Shown here: positions 16,102-31,135 of the stretch, piece after piece
Layout of the letters: each line of letters starts with the position of its first letter
How positions within the stretch are numbered: the stretch's first letter is position 1
Assembly: GCA_947627565.1 (NCBI GenBank)
Contig: CANQWO010000015.1
Location: 1 to 42,628, forward strand
Source of the DNA: an uncultured Clostridia bacterium
Lineage (GTDB): Bacteria > Bacillota > Clostridia > Christensenellales > Borkfalkiaceae
Direction of reading: 5' to 3'
Length of the DNA stretch: 42,628 bases
Notes under the pieces: model-generated
The model's input: the letters and a program-made list of their open reading frames with translations, nothing else
What the model was told of the DNA's origin: nothing
Databases searched by the model: none
Made by a program: the position numbers and the translations under genes

Positions 16102-16189
16102 CTGCTTTGATTTTGCGAACGGCAAACTTGCGGCGCATCTCTTTGTCGCGTTTGCTCGTCATAGTCCTTCTCTCTCTAAGGATAAAGCC

Positions 16190-16618
16190 ATGAAAATAAA
16201 CGTCAAAAAACTCACGGAAAGCGCCAAACTTCCCACCTACGGCTCGCCCTATGCGGCGGGCGCCGACCTCTATTCCGCTGCGGATTACACCGTGCCCGCA
16301 GGCGAGACGGTGTTCGTCCACACGGGCATTGCGGTCGAGCTGCCCTCGGACATGGTAGGCCTCATTTATGCGAGAAGCGGCCTTGCCTGCAAACAGGACC
16401 TCGCTCCGGCCAATAAAGTCGGGGTCATTGATCCGGACTATCGCGGCGAGATCGTCGTGGCGCTGCACAACCACGGAAAGACGGAGCGGACGATCGGCGC
16501 GGGCGACCGCGTTGCCCAATTCGTCATCGCGCCCTTCTATACGGCGGAGTTCACGGAGGCCGCAGAACTCTCCGAAACGGTGCGTGGCGCGGGCGGTTTC
16601 GGTTCCACGGGTCATTGA
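16190..16618 (+). CDS. dut: dUTP diphosphatase (dUTPase)
   Basis: It hydrolyses dUTP to dUMP and pyrophosphate, keeping uracil out of DNA and feeding dTMP synthesis. The 142-residue trimeric-type protein has all five motifs. They are A-G-A-D-L (about 23-27), A-R-S-G-L-A (about 62-67), the uracil-binding N-K-V-G-V-I-D-P-D-Y-R-G-E-I (about 76-89), G-D-R-V-A-Q-F-V (about 104-111) and the C-terminal P-loop-like R-G-A-G-G-F-G-S-T-G. The ribosome site is AAGGA about 7 nt before ATG 16190. A 40-bp dispersed repeat begins 18 nt after the stop. Confidence 0.96.
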   Translation: MKINVKKLTESAKLPTYGSPYAAGADLYSAADYTVPAGETVFVHTGIAVELPSDMVGLIYARSGLACKQDLAPANKVGVIDPDYRGEIVVALHNHGKTERTIGAGDRVAQFVIAPFYTAEFTEAAELSETVRGAGGFGSTGH

Positions 16619-16635
16619 GATTTTTGCCGGACCGA

Positions 16636-16675
16636 GAGGGGGGATCGCGGACATGCCCCCGTCATTTTATGTCAT
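16636..16675 (+). repeat. 40-bp dispersed repeat, copy 1
   Basis: Matches 31067-31106 at 39 of 40 positions and in the same orientation; the single difference is A versus C before TGTCAT. Each copy begins GAGGGGGGATCGCGGACATG and contains a GGGGG/CCCCC stem. This copy lies between dut and trmB. Confidence 0.9.
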
Positions 16676-16742
16676 TTCGCCGTTTTCCGAAAGGGGAGAC
16701 CGTGCGACGGAACGCCATCGGGCGAATCAAGGAGATCGATTT

Positions 16743-17420
16743 ATGCGGATGCGCAGAAAACGGAATTTAGAGCCGCGCATGGAGGCATGCGCGGATATTT
16801 TGCTCGTTCGCGGGCGGCCCATGCTCAATCTCAAAGAGGCGGCCGAAACTTACCGCGCCGTGTTCGATCTCGAAGAGGTTTTCGGCAACGATCGCCCCGT
16901 CGAACTCGAGGTGGGGTGCGGAAACGGCGCCTTTATCGCCGAACTCGCCCGCCGTCATCCCGAGACGAATTTCCTCGCCGTCGAGGTCTGTACCAACGTC
17001 GTCCTCACGGCCATGGAGCGCATCCGGCGCGAGGGGATCGCGAACGTCCGCTTTCTCAACATCCCCGCGGAGATCCTGCCATGCTACCTTCCCGCGCAGA
17101 GCGTGCGCAAGATCTATCTCAATTTTTCGACGCCGCTCCCCGCGGCCAACCGCGAAAAACAGCGCCTCACGTCCTCCCGCTTCCTGCAAATTTACCGTCT
17201 CCTGCTCGCTGCGGGCGGGGAGATCGCGCAGAAGACGGACAGCCTCTTCTTTTTCGAATATTCGCTGAAAAGTTACGCCGAAAACGGGTTTGCGGTCGTG
17301 TGCGAGACGCACGACCTGCATCATAGCGAGTATGCCGCGGAGAACATCGTCACGGAGTACGAGGCGAACTTCACCGCCCAAGGCAAGCCGACGTATATGG
17401 TGTGCGTCAGAATGTGCTGA
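16743..17420 (+). CDS. trmB: tRNA (guanine-N7-)-methyltransferase TrmB-like, with an altered catalytic motif
   Basis: TrmB uses S-adenosylmethionine to make m7G46 in the variable loop of tRNAs. The 225-residue protein has the basic N-terminus M-R-M-R-R-K-R-N-L, and the SAM-binding loop V-E-L-E-V-G-C-G-N-G-A-F at about 52-63. Then F-L-A-V-E-V-C follows, and the C-terminal T-x-Y-E block appears as V-T-E-Y-E-A-N-F. The family motif N-F-x-D-P-W-P-K reads N-F-S-T-P-L-P-A here: the conserved Asp, Trp and Lys are replaced. It either acts on another RNA or is a divergent lineage version. AAGGAG (16729-16734) lies 8 nt before ATG 16743; longer upstream frames overlap dut and have no site. Confidence 0.85.
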   Translation: MRMRRKRNLEPRMEACADILLVRGRPMLNLKEAAETYRAVFDLEEVFGNDRPVELEVGCGNGAFIAELARRHPETNFLAVEVCTNVVLTAMERIRREGIANVRFLNIPAEILPCYLPAQSVRKIYLNFSTPLPAANREKQRLTSSRFLQIYRLLLAAGGEIAQKTDSLFFFEYSLKSYAENGFAVVCETHDLHHSEYAAENIVTEYEANFTAQGKPTYMVCVRMC

Positions 17421-17510
17421 GGGCGCAAATCCGTCCGCCGCGGATAGTCCGGCGGTGCGAAAAAAAGTATGTAAAGATATTAACATTTGGCGGGATGTCC
17501 GCAAATGCGT

Positions 17511-17539
17511 TTGACTTTTGCCCGATAAACGGATATAAT
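17511..17539 (+). promoter_or_regulatory. Sigma-A promoter of the glycosyltransferase gene
   Basis: TTGACT (17511-17516), a 17-nt spacer and TATAAT (17534-17539), followed by AAAGGAGG (17555-17562) and the start codon at 17568. Confidence 0.85.
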
Positions 17540-17567
17540 AGCTTAGAACCCCACAAAGGAGGCGCGT

Positions 17568-18881
17568 ATGCCCTGGCACGTCGTCCTGTACAACGTTCTC
17601 ACGACGATCAACAACGTTTTGCTCATCATCATCGGGATCCCGTTTATCCTGCAACTCGTCTACATGTTGCTCTTTTGGGTCCCCAAGAAAAAATATCCCG
17701 TGAGCGAGAAGAAGTGCCGCATCTGTGTGATCATTCCCGCGCACAACGAGGAGGACGTCATCGGCGAGACGGTGCGCCTTCTCCGCGAGCGCCAGCAATA
17801 TCCCGCCGAGCTCTTCGATATCTATGTGGTCGCGCACAACTGTACGGACGAGACCGCGAAGCGGGCGCGGGACGCGGGGGCCGTCGTCTTCGAAAGAAAC
17901 GATGAGGACCCGGCAAAGCACATCGTCTCCTATGCGCTGAAATTCGGCTACGAACGCATCCTCGAGACGGGTATCGACTACGATTTTTCCATCCGCTTGG
18001 ACGCGGACAACCATGTCAACGATACCTTCCTCTCCCTCATGAACGACGCCTATTGCGCGGGGGTCAAGATCGCGCGGCCCTACGAATCGGCGCTCAACAT
18101 GACGCAGAACCAATTCACCCGCGCCTGCGGGCTCTACTATATTTTCGATTCCCGCTTTTCCTCCCGCGCAAGGGAGCGCCTGCACCTCGACGCCCACGTC
18201 AACGGGCCCGGCGCGCTCACGGCGATGGAGATCATCAAAAAGATCGGCGGCTACGATACGGTCAGCATCACGGAGGATACGGAGTTCTGCTTCAAGCGCA
18301 TGCTGGAGGGGTATCGGTGCCATTTCGTCGAGGACGCCGTCGTCTATGAGGACCTGCCCTCGTCGATGCGCGATACGCTCAACCGCAACAAGCGCATCGC
18401 GGCGGGCAACATCCGTCTGCTCAAAAAGTATACCCTGCCCATGCTGTGGAATACGGTCAAGCAACTGCGGTTTTCCTTTTTGGAACAGCTCCTCACCTAT
18501 TTCTTCATGATCATCTGCCTGATGCTCTGCACATGGATCCCCGCATACTATATCTATGCCTGTTCCTATCTCGGCGCGATGGGCGCGCTCGCCAATGCCG
18601 ACGCCGCCGCGCTCGGGCTGACGGGGCCGGGATTTTGGCAACTTCTCACCATCATCGGCATCTGTCTCTGCGCGCTCTTCTTCGGCGCGGGCATCATGCA
18701 GGGGTTGCTGTTGACGCTGCTCGACTATAAAAAGATGGGCGCCCGTCGCCGCCGCGAACTCCTTTCGGGTGTGCTGCTCTTCCCCGCGTTCACCGTCGTC
18801 TACTGCGTGACGATGACGATCGGGCTCTTCTCCAAACCCAAATGGGTCAAGATCAATCGCAACACCGGCGTGAGGTCCTGA
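17568..18881 (+). CDS. Membrane-anchored family 2 glycosyltransferase
   Basis: This 437-residue enzyme joins sugars from nucleotide-sugar donors, probably for an envelope polysaccharide. An N-terminal membrane helix (about 14-38) precedes the GT-A domain. The domain has C-V-I-I-P-A-H-N-E-E (about 54-63), V-V-A-H-N-C-T-D-E-T (about 87-96), the metal-binding D-A-D-N (about 146-149), and G-P-G-A-L-T-A-M-E-I-I-K-K-I-G-G-Y with I-T-E-D-T-E-F as the catalytic ED region. The closing motif usually written Q-x-x-R-W is not obvious: N-R-N-K-R-I-A-A-G-N occupies that place. Three or four hydrophobic segments (about 308-328, 355-385, 400-425) follow, as in processive GT2 enzymes. It has its own promoter and a strong terminator; no other glycan gene is adjacent. 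Substrate unknown. Confidence 0.9.
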   Translation: MPWHVVLYNVLTTINNVLLIIIGIPFILQLVYMLLFWVPKKKYPVSEKKCRICVIIPAHNEEDVIGETVRLLRERQQYPAELFDIYVVAHNCTDETAKRARDAGAVVFERNDEDPAKHIVSYALKFGYERILETGIDYDFSIRLDADNHVNDTFLSLMNDAYCAGVKIARPYESALNMTQNQFTRACGLYYIFDSRFSSRARERLHLDAHVNGPGALTAMEIIKKIGGYDTVSITEDTEFCFKRMLEGYRCHFVEDAVVYEDLPSSMRDTLNRNKRIAAGNIRLLKKYTLPMLWNTVKQLRFSFLEQLLTYFFMIICLMLCTWIPAYYIYACSYLGAMGALANADAAALGLTGPGFWQLLTIIGICLCALFFGAGIMQGLLLTLLDYKKMGARRRRELLSGVLLFPAFTVVYCVTMTIGLFSKPKWVKINRNTGVRS

Positions 18882-18906
18882 CCGGCATAAAATTTGCAGT
18901 CAAAAG

Positions 18907-18945
18907 GCCGCGCGCCCCGCATTTTTGCGGGGCGCGCGGCTTTTT
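18907..18945. terminator. Bidirectional intrinsic terminator between convergent genes
   Basis: A perfect 14-bp stem, 18907-18920 with 18927-18940, has a 6-nt loop. Five T follow on the plus strand, and on the minus strand the stem is followed by TTTTG. It serves the glycosyltransferase gene (plus) and the radA operon (minus), whose last stop is at 18959. Confidence 0.92.
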
Positions 18946-18958
18946 CTATTTCGGTGGA

Positions 18959-20323
18959 TCACGATTCCGCGAACAGCGCTTTGATCATCCGCGAGACATA
19001 GGCGACGGGCACGAGTTCGATCCTGTCCTTGAATTTTTCGCACGCCTTCATGTTCTTTTCGGGCAAGATCACGCGCTTGAAGCCCATTTTCAGGCACTCA
19101 TTTACGCGCTTCTCGGCATATCCCACGGCGCGCACTTCGCCCGTGAGCCCGACTTCCCCGAAGACCGCCGTATATTTATCAATGGCGACGCCCCGTTCCG
19201 CGGAGGCCAGCGCGGCGCAGACGGCGAGGTCGGCGCTCGGCTCGTTCAGTTTGATCCCGCCCATCGCGTTGAGATAGATGTCCTGCGTGCCGAGGGGGAG
19301 CGCGCACCGCTTTTCGAGCACTGCGATGAGGACGATGAGACGGTTGGGGTCGACGCCCAGCGACATGCGGCGGGGGAGCCCATAGGCTGTTTTGGCCATG
19401 AGGGTCTGGATCTCAACCATCATGCAGCGGTTTCCCGTCTCACTCGGCGTGACCACGGCGCCCGCGGCGAGCCCGCGCGCGTCGGAGAGGAAGAGGGAGG
19501 AATAGTCGGTGAGCCCGAAGATGCCCTCCGACGTCATCTCGAAGACGCCCACCTCCTGCACCGAGCCGAAGCGGTTTTTATAGGCGCGCAAAATTTTGAA
19601 GTTCTCCGTGCGCTCGCCCTCGAAGTAGAGGACGGCGTCCATGATGTGTTCGAGCACCTTGGGACCCGCGAGCGTGCCCTCCTTGGTGACGTGCCCGATG
19701 AGAAAGAAGGTGATCCCGCGCGATTTTGCGATGCGCATGATCTTGGAGGCGCACTCGCGCACCTGCCCGACGCTGCCCGCCGAGGAGGAGAGCGCCTCGC
19801 TGTAGACGGCCTGAATACTGTCGATGACGACGTATTCCGCGTCGTAAAAGGCCTCTTCGGCGTTTTCGAGACAGGTCTCGTTGAGGAGGAGCAGGTTGTC
19901 GGAGTCGAGGCCGAGCCGCTCGCAGCGGAGCTTGACTTGCGAACAGCTCTCCTCCGCGGAGAGATACAGCACGCGGTGCTCCTTGGCGAGGTGGGCCGCG
20001 ACCTGCGTCAAAAGGGTGGACTTCCCGATGCCGGGATCGCCGCCGACGAGCACGAGAGAGCCCCGCACGATGCCGCCGCCGAGCACGATGTCCAGCTCGG
20101 GATTTCCGCTCGAAACGCGCTCGTATTTCTCATACTTCACCTGCGAGAGGGGCATTGCGCGCGAGGAGATCTTGGACATGGTACCCGCCTTTTTGGTCTG
20201 TACGGGTGCAATGACCTCTTCGACGAGGGTATTGAATTTGCCGCAGTCGGGGCATCTTCCCAGCCATTTCGGGCTCGTGTAGCCGCATTCGTTGCAGACA
20301 AATTGGGTAGTGGATTTGGGCAT
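18959..20323 (-). CDS. radA: DNA repair protein RadA
   Basis: RadA is a RecA-like, DnaB-type ATPase that drives branch migration during recombination repair. The 454-residue length is standard. The order is an N-terminal C4 zinc finger C-N-E-C-x(11)-C-P-D-C (about 10-28), Walker A G-D-P-G-I-G-K-S-T (about 93-101) and Walker B Y-V-V-I-D-S-I-Q. The RadA-specific K-N-R-F-G lies near 250, and a C-terminal Lon-protease-like domain includes G-L-P-R-R-M-S-L-G-V-D and A-V-G-Y-A-E-K-R. The ATG at 20323 has GGAGGTCC just upstream. The gene begins 9 nt after the NERD gene and is the last of the ispDF-NERD-radA operon. Confidence 0.96.
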   Translation of the reverse strand: MPKSTTQFVCNECGYTSPKWLGRCPDCGKFNTLVEEVIAPVQTKKAGTMSKISSRAMPLSQVKYEKYERVSSGNPELDIVLGGGIVRGSLVLVGGDPGIGKSTLLTQVAAHLAKEHRVLYLSAEESCSQVKLRCERLGLDSDNLLLLNETCLENAEEAFYDAEYVVIDSIQAVYSEALSSSAGSVGQVRECASKIMRIAKSRGITFFLIGHVTKEGTLAGPKVLEHIMDAVLYFEGERTENFKILRAYKNRFGSVQEVGVFEMTSEGIFGLTDYSSLFLSDARGLAAGAVVTPSETGNRCMMVEIQTLMAKTAYGLPRRMSLGVDPNRLIVLIAVLEKRCALPLGTQDIYLNAMGGIKLNEPSADLAVCAALASAERGVAIDKYTAVFGEVGLTGEVRAVGYAEKRVNECLKMGFKRVILPEKNMKACEKFKDRIELVPVAYVSRMIKALFAES

Positions 20324-20332
20324 AGGACCTCC

Positions 20333-20968
20333 TTACGATCTCCGCCTTCTGCGGACGTTGCGGATGTGCTCTCGCCTTCCGACGGGGGGATGTTCCTTAA
20401 ATTGGAGAAGTATGCGGGCGATGCGGTCCCGCTCCGCTTCGGAAAGCGGATGGGCGGGGACGAGGCGAGCGGGCAGCCCCTCCGGCGAGCAGACTTCGGG
20501 CGCATGCACGTCTTTGGGCCTGCCCTGCACGAACACCACGAGGTTGACGGCGTAGCACCGCGCGCCCGTCATGCGCTTGACGGTCCGGATATGCCTGAGG
20601 TTTTGCCGCACGGGCGAATAGATGGGGTCGCCGAGCGTGCCGTCGCGCAGAACGGGGAACCATTCGTCCCCCTGCTCGACATAATTCTGCGAGAGATTTT
20701 TGGTCTCGATCACGAAGAGCCCCCGCGTCGAGACGAGGATGTGGTCGATCTGCGTCGAGCGGGTGCGGTCGTCGGGATCGGCGAGGCAGAGGTCGTCGAT
20801 CAAACAGTCGCCCGGGAGCAAATTGCGCCGCAAAACGCGGGAGACCGTTTTTTCGCCCTGTTTGCCGCGGCGGGCGGGCGAATGAAGGTAGGCGGACAGT
20901 ACAATGAGGGCGATGACCGCGAGCGTGGCGAAAGCAATGGGCACCAGAAGATCGTAGGGGAATGGCAT
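20333..20968 (-). CDS. NERD-domain (nuclease-related) membrane-anchored protein
   Basis: The 211-residue protein begins with one membrane helix (about 8-27) followed by a NERD domain. The domain shows G-K-Q-G-E-K-T-V-S-R-V-L (about 35-46), then T-Q-I-D-H-I-L-V (about 72-79), then G-L-F-V-I-E-T-K-N-L (about 83-92). These are the PD-(D/E)xK-like acidic and lysine positions. W-F-P-V-L-R and P-V-R-Q-N-L-R-H-I follow. The tail is Arg-rich. NERD proteins are predicted nucleases of unsettled function; whether this one cuts DNA cannot be read. It starts 4 nt after ispDF, with its GAGGT site inside the ispDF end, and is followed by radA, so translation is probably coupled. Confidence 0.85.
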   Translation of the reverse strand: MPFPYDLLVPIAFATLAVIALIVLSAYLHSPARRGKQGEKTVSRVLRRNLLPGDCLIDDLCLADPDDRTRSTQIDHILVSTRGLFVIETKNLSQNYVEQGDEWFPVLRDGTLGDPIYSPVRQNLRHIRTVKRMTGARCYAVNLVVFVQGRPKDVHAPEVCSPEGLPARLVPAHPLSEAERDRIARILLQFKEHPPVGRREHIRNVRRRRRS

Positions 20969-20972
20969 CGCG

Positions 20973-22109
20973 TTACCTCAGGAGCACGAAGGCATAGCAG
21001 GTGATGCCGCGCCCCTCGCCGATGTAGCCGAGTTTTTCGTTGGTCCCCGCCGCGATCGCAACATTGTCGCACCCGAGCGCCGCGCGAAGATTGGCCCGCA
21101 TGGCCTCGATATACGGCGAAAGCCGCGGCTGTTCGGCGAGTATGGAGAGGCTGACATTCTGCACTCGGAGGTGGTTTGCCCATACCATGTCCATGACTTG
21201 CCTCAACAAAAGCATGCTGTCCGCGTTTTCATAGGCGGGATCGGTCTCCGGGAAATGGTAGCCGATGTCCCGCTCGCCCAACGCGGAGAGCAGCGCGTCC
21301 ATGAGGGCGTGCACGAGCACGTCGCCGTCGCTGTGCGCTTCGAGCTCCCGGTTGGACGGGATGACGGCGCCGCCCAGCTTGATGTAGGAGAGGTTGAGCC
21401 GCGCGATGCCGCGGTCGATCTCGTCCTGATGCGCAAAGGCGTGCGTATCGACGCCGAATCCGACGCGCGCCGCGGGCGCAAAGTCCTCGGCATACGTCAG
21501 CTTGATGTTCGCGCGGTCGCCCGCGCACAGGTGGGGCGGTTCGACGTAAGCCGCATAGATCCCGCTGTCGTCGGTGAACGCGTTTTCCCGACCCTCTTCG
21601 AAAACTTTCTCATAGGCGCGGCGGAGTTTTTCGGTGAAAAATCCCTGCGGCGTTTGCAGGGCATAGAGCGAATTGCGGGGGGGCATGTCCGTGATGACCC
21701 CTTCGAAAGCACCTGCGACGGTATCGGAAACGGGGACCGCGCAGACGCCGCTGCCGTGCGTTTCGACGCTTGCGAGGCAGCCGCGGATGAGCTCCGGCGT
21801 GACATACGGCCGCGCCGCGTCGTGGACGAGCACTCGGTCGCCCTTGGCCACGCGGAGCGCACGGAAGACGCTCTCCGCACGCGTTTTGCCGCCCGTCACC
21901 GCGCGGGCCTGCGGATAGGGGGCGAGAAGCGCGGCGACGCGGCCGGCGTCCTCCTCCCGGCACGCGACGAGCATCTCGTCGGCAAAGGGCGCAAAGGCCG
22001 AGAGGCTGTGGCAGAGCACGGGCAGCCCGAGCAGTTCGAAGAAAATTTTGTTGTCGGGTAAGTTGGCCCGTTTGCCGCTCCCGGCGGCACAAAGAATCAC
22101 TGTTATCAT
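20973..22109 (-). CDS. ispDF: Bifunctional IspD-IspF (MEP isoprenoid pathway)
   Basis: It performs two steps of the MEP pathway: cytidylylation of MEP (IspD) and ring closure to MEcPP with loss of CMP (IspF). The 378-residue protein has IspD at about 1-213 with C-A-A-G-S-G-K-R (7-14), G-G-K-T-R-A-E-S-V (73-81), V-H-D-A-A-R-P-Y (95-102) and T-D-D-S-G-I-Y. IspF occupies about 215-378 with the metal ligands Asp221 and His223 (G-V-D-T-H-A-F) and His259 (A-H-S-D-G-D). H-F-P-E-T-D-P follows. The usual K-A-T-T-x-E-x-L-G loop reads A-A-G-T-N-E-K-L-G, and the usual N-x-D-x-T-I segment reads N-V-S-L-S-I, so the nucleotide pocket is divergent. First gene of the operon; upstream lies the 132-bp repeat array. 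The start is ATG 22107-22109, with no clear ribosome site. Confidence 0.9.
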   Translation of the reverse strand: MITVILCAAGSGKRANLPDNKIFFELLGLPVLCHSLSAFAPFADEMLVACREEDAGRVAALLAPYPQARAVTGGKTRAESVFRALRVAKGDRVLVHDAARPYVTPELIRGCLASVETHGSGVCAVPVSDTVAGAFEGVITDMPPRNSLYALQTPQGFFTEKLRRAYEKVFEEGRENAFTDDSGIYAAYVEPPHLCAGDRANIKLTYAEDFAPAARVGFGVDTHAFAHQDEIDRGIARLNLSYIKLGGAVIPSNRELEAHSDGDVLVHALMDALLSALGERDIGYHFPETDPAYENADSMLLLRQVMDMVWANHLRVQNVSLSILAEQPRLSPYIEAMRANLRAALGCDNVAIAAGTNEKLGYIGEGRGITCYAFVLLR

Positions 22110-22138
22110 AATACTAACTGCGTATAAACGGCGCGATC

Positions 22139-22503
22139 CTGCGTCCTGCTGCGTTTTTCTCGGTCACGCACGAAAAAAGTGCGCTCCCTGCGAAAAGCCT
22201 CGCACTCCTTGTCTGGCTTGTTTCTCCGCAGTTGCGGAAGCCCCGCGTTCTGCACAGAAACGTCGTAATTCCGCGTCCTACTGCGTTTTTCTCGGTCACG
22301 CACGAGAAAAGTGCGCTCCCTGCGAAAAGCCTCGCACTCCTTGTCTGGCTTGTTTCTCCGCAGTTGCGGAAGCCCCGCGTTCTGCACAGAAACGTCGTAA
22401 TTCCGCGTCCTACTGCGTTTTTCTCGGTCACGCACGAGAAAAGTGCGCTCCCCGCGAAAAGCCTCGCACGCCTCTCACAAGACAAGTGCGTTTCCTGCGA
22501 AAA
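22139..22503. repeat. 132-bp tandem repeat array without a gene
   Basis: Two near-identical full units (22139-22270 and 22271-22402) and a partial third (22403-22470) are followed by a 20-bp degraded fragment (22484-22503). The period is exactly 132 bp, a multiple of three, so long frames stay open on both strands, but none has a ribosome site or a recognised domain. Each unit holds TTTCTCG/CGAGAAA and CCGCA/TGCGG hairpins. It fills the gap between ispDF and rqcP, which are both on the minus strand. Confidence 0.9.
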
Positions 22504-22512
22504 CGCGGGCTC

Positions 22513-22755
22513 TTACGCAATGACTTCATATAAACTTGCGGCGTCGTCCTTTTTCACCGTCTCTTTGAGGTCGAGCACGCGGAATTTGAGCGTGCCGGAG
22601 ACAAAGGCAACCTCGACGACGTCGCCCACTTTGAGCCGGTAGGAGGGCTTGACTTCGCGCCCGTTCACGGAAATTTTGCCCGCGTCGGCCGCGTCCCGCG
22701 CGACGGTGCGCCGTTTCAGAATGCGGGAGACTTTCAAAAATTTGTCGATTCTCAT
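22513..22755 (-). CDS. rqcP: RqcP-type S4 RNA-binding protein
   Basis: RqcP (formerly YabO/HslR-like) binds stalled 50S subunits with RqcH and supports C-terminal alanine tailing in ribosome quality control. The 80-residue product is a whole S4 domain: M-R-I-D-K-F-L-K-V-S-R-I-L-K-R-R-T at the start, then A-D-A-G-K-I-S-V-N-G-R-E-V-K-P-S-Y-R-L-K and V-G-D-V-V-E-V. This matches RqcP in length and start. The ATG at 22755 has no ribosome site. An in-frame GTG (22905) with a GGAG site upstream would add 50 residues and is open throughout, so an extended form is possible but unlike the family. Confidence 0.88.
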   Translation of the reverse strand: MRIDKFLKVSRILKRRTVARDAADAGKISVNGREVKPSYRLKVGDVVEVAFVSGTLKFRVLDLKETVKKDDAASLYEVIA

Positions 22756-22804
22756 GTTTTTTTGGTTCTTTTCGGAAAAATATTTTTTTGTGCCCGAAAA
22801 GCGG

Positions 22805-22833
22805 TTGACATCTTTTGGGCGATGGGATATAAT
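22805..22833 (+). promoter_or_regulatory. Consensus sigma-A promoter of rpoBC
   Basis: TTGACA (22805-22810), a 17-nt spacer and TATAAT (22828-22833), a full consensus match. Transcription from about 22840 gives a 214-nt leader before rpoB. The leader carries a long hairpin (22869-22905). Confidence 0.85.
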
Positions 22834-22868
22834 ACCATACTGTATCATTATGTTTAGAATGAGGTCAT

Positions 22869-22905
22869 GTGCCGTTTTTGCGGAAAAATTCCGCCTTTTC
22901 GGCAC
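22869..22905. other. Two-tier palindrome shared by the rqcP and rpoB leaders
   Basis: GTGCCG (22869-22874) pairs with CGGCAC (22900-22905) and GCGGAA (22880-22885) pairs with TTCCGC (22889-22894). It lies between two promoters that face each other, so both opposing RNAs would carry the same hairpin. Confidence 0.7.
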
Positions 22906-22920
22906 GGCGCTTACTCCTTT

Positions 22921-22949
22921 ATTATAGCGCAATGCGGCGCGTTTGTAAA
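22921..22949 (-). promoter_or_regulatory. Sigma-A promoter of rqcP
   Basis: On the minus strand, TTTACA (22949-22944), a 17-nt spacer and TATAAT (22926-22921). Transcription should begin near 22914 and run leftward through the rpoB promoter at 22805-22833. Confidence 0.8.
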
Positions 22950-23053
22950 GAGGCGGGGCGGAAAATTATTCGGACATTTCGATTTTTATCGATGAAAAGA
23001 TATACTCGGTAAATCGCCAAATGATAACATCGCATAAAGGAGTTATTTGACGG

Positions 23054-27169
<4,116 letters not shown>

Positions 27170-27189
27170 TAGAGGAGGGAAGTGAGTAT

Positions 27190-30948
<3,759 letters not shown>

Positions 30949-30981
30949 CACGATCTATGGCGCCCCGGTCGGGCGCAATGA

Positions 30982-31022
30982 AAAAATCGATCCGGAAGGC
31001 TATGCCTCCCGGATCGATTTTT
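30982..31022 (+). terminator. Intrinsic terminator of rpoBC
   Basis: AAAAATCGATCCGG (from 30982) pairs with CCGGATCGATTTTT (to 31022), extended by AAGG/CCTC with one mismatch. The pairing arm ends in T and the A-T base makes it usable in both directions. A smaller GCGCCC/GGGCGC hairpin (30960-30976) precedes it. Confidence 0.85.
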
Positions 31023-31066
31023 GTATGAGAAAAAAGAGGAAAAAATCTTGCTCCGCACGAAACAGT

Positions 31067-31106
31067 GAGGGGGGATCGCGGACATGCCCCCGTCATTTTC
31101 TGTCAT
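31067..31106 (+). repeat. 40-bp dispersed repeat, copy 2
   Basis: Matches 16636-16675 at 39 of 40 positions. It lies between the rpoC terminator and the 3' end of the convergent phosphatase-like gene. Confidence 0.9.
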
Positions 31107-31135
31107 AAGGTTCTTCCGCGGCGATTGTTTGTCTT

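Noticed and set aside
16067..16162. A 31-codon minus-strand frame beginning M-T-S-K-R-D-K-E-M-R-R-K overlapping the end of the DegV gene
   Set aside because: It has an AAGG near the ATG but spacing of only 3 nt, overlaps the sense gene, and no homology could be judged; not enough support for a gene.
22139..22503. CRISPR array
   Set aside because: Units are 132 bp and essentially identical throughout, with no short repeat and variable spacers, and no cas genes.
22048..22533. Frames of 109-161 residues running through the 132-bp repeats on both strands
   Set aside because: The period is a multiple of three, which keeps frames open artificially. No ribosome sites or domains support translation.
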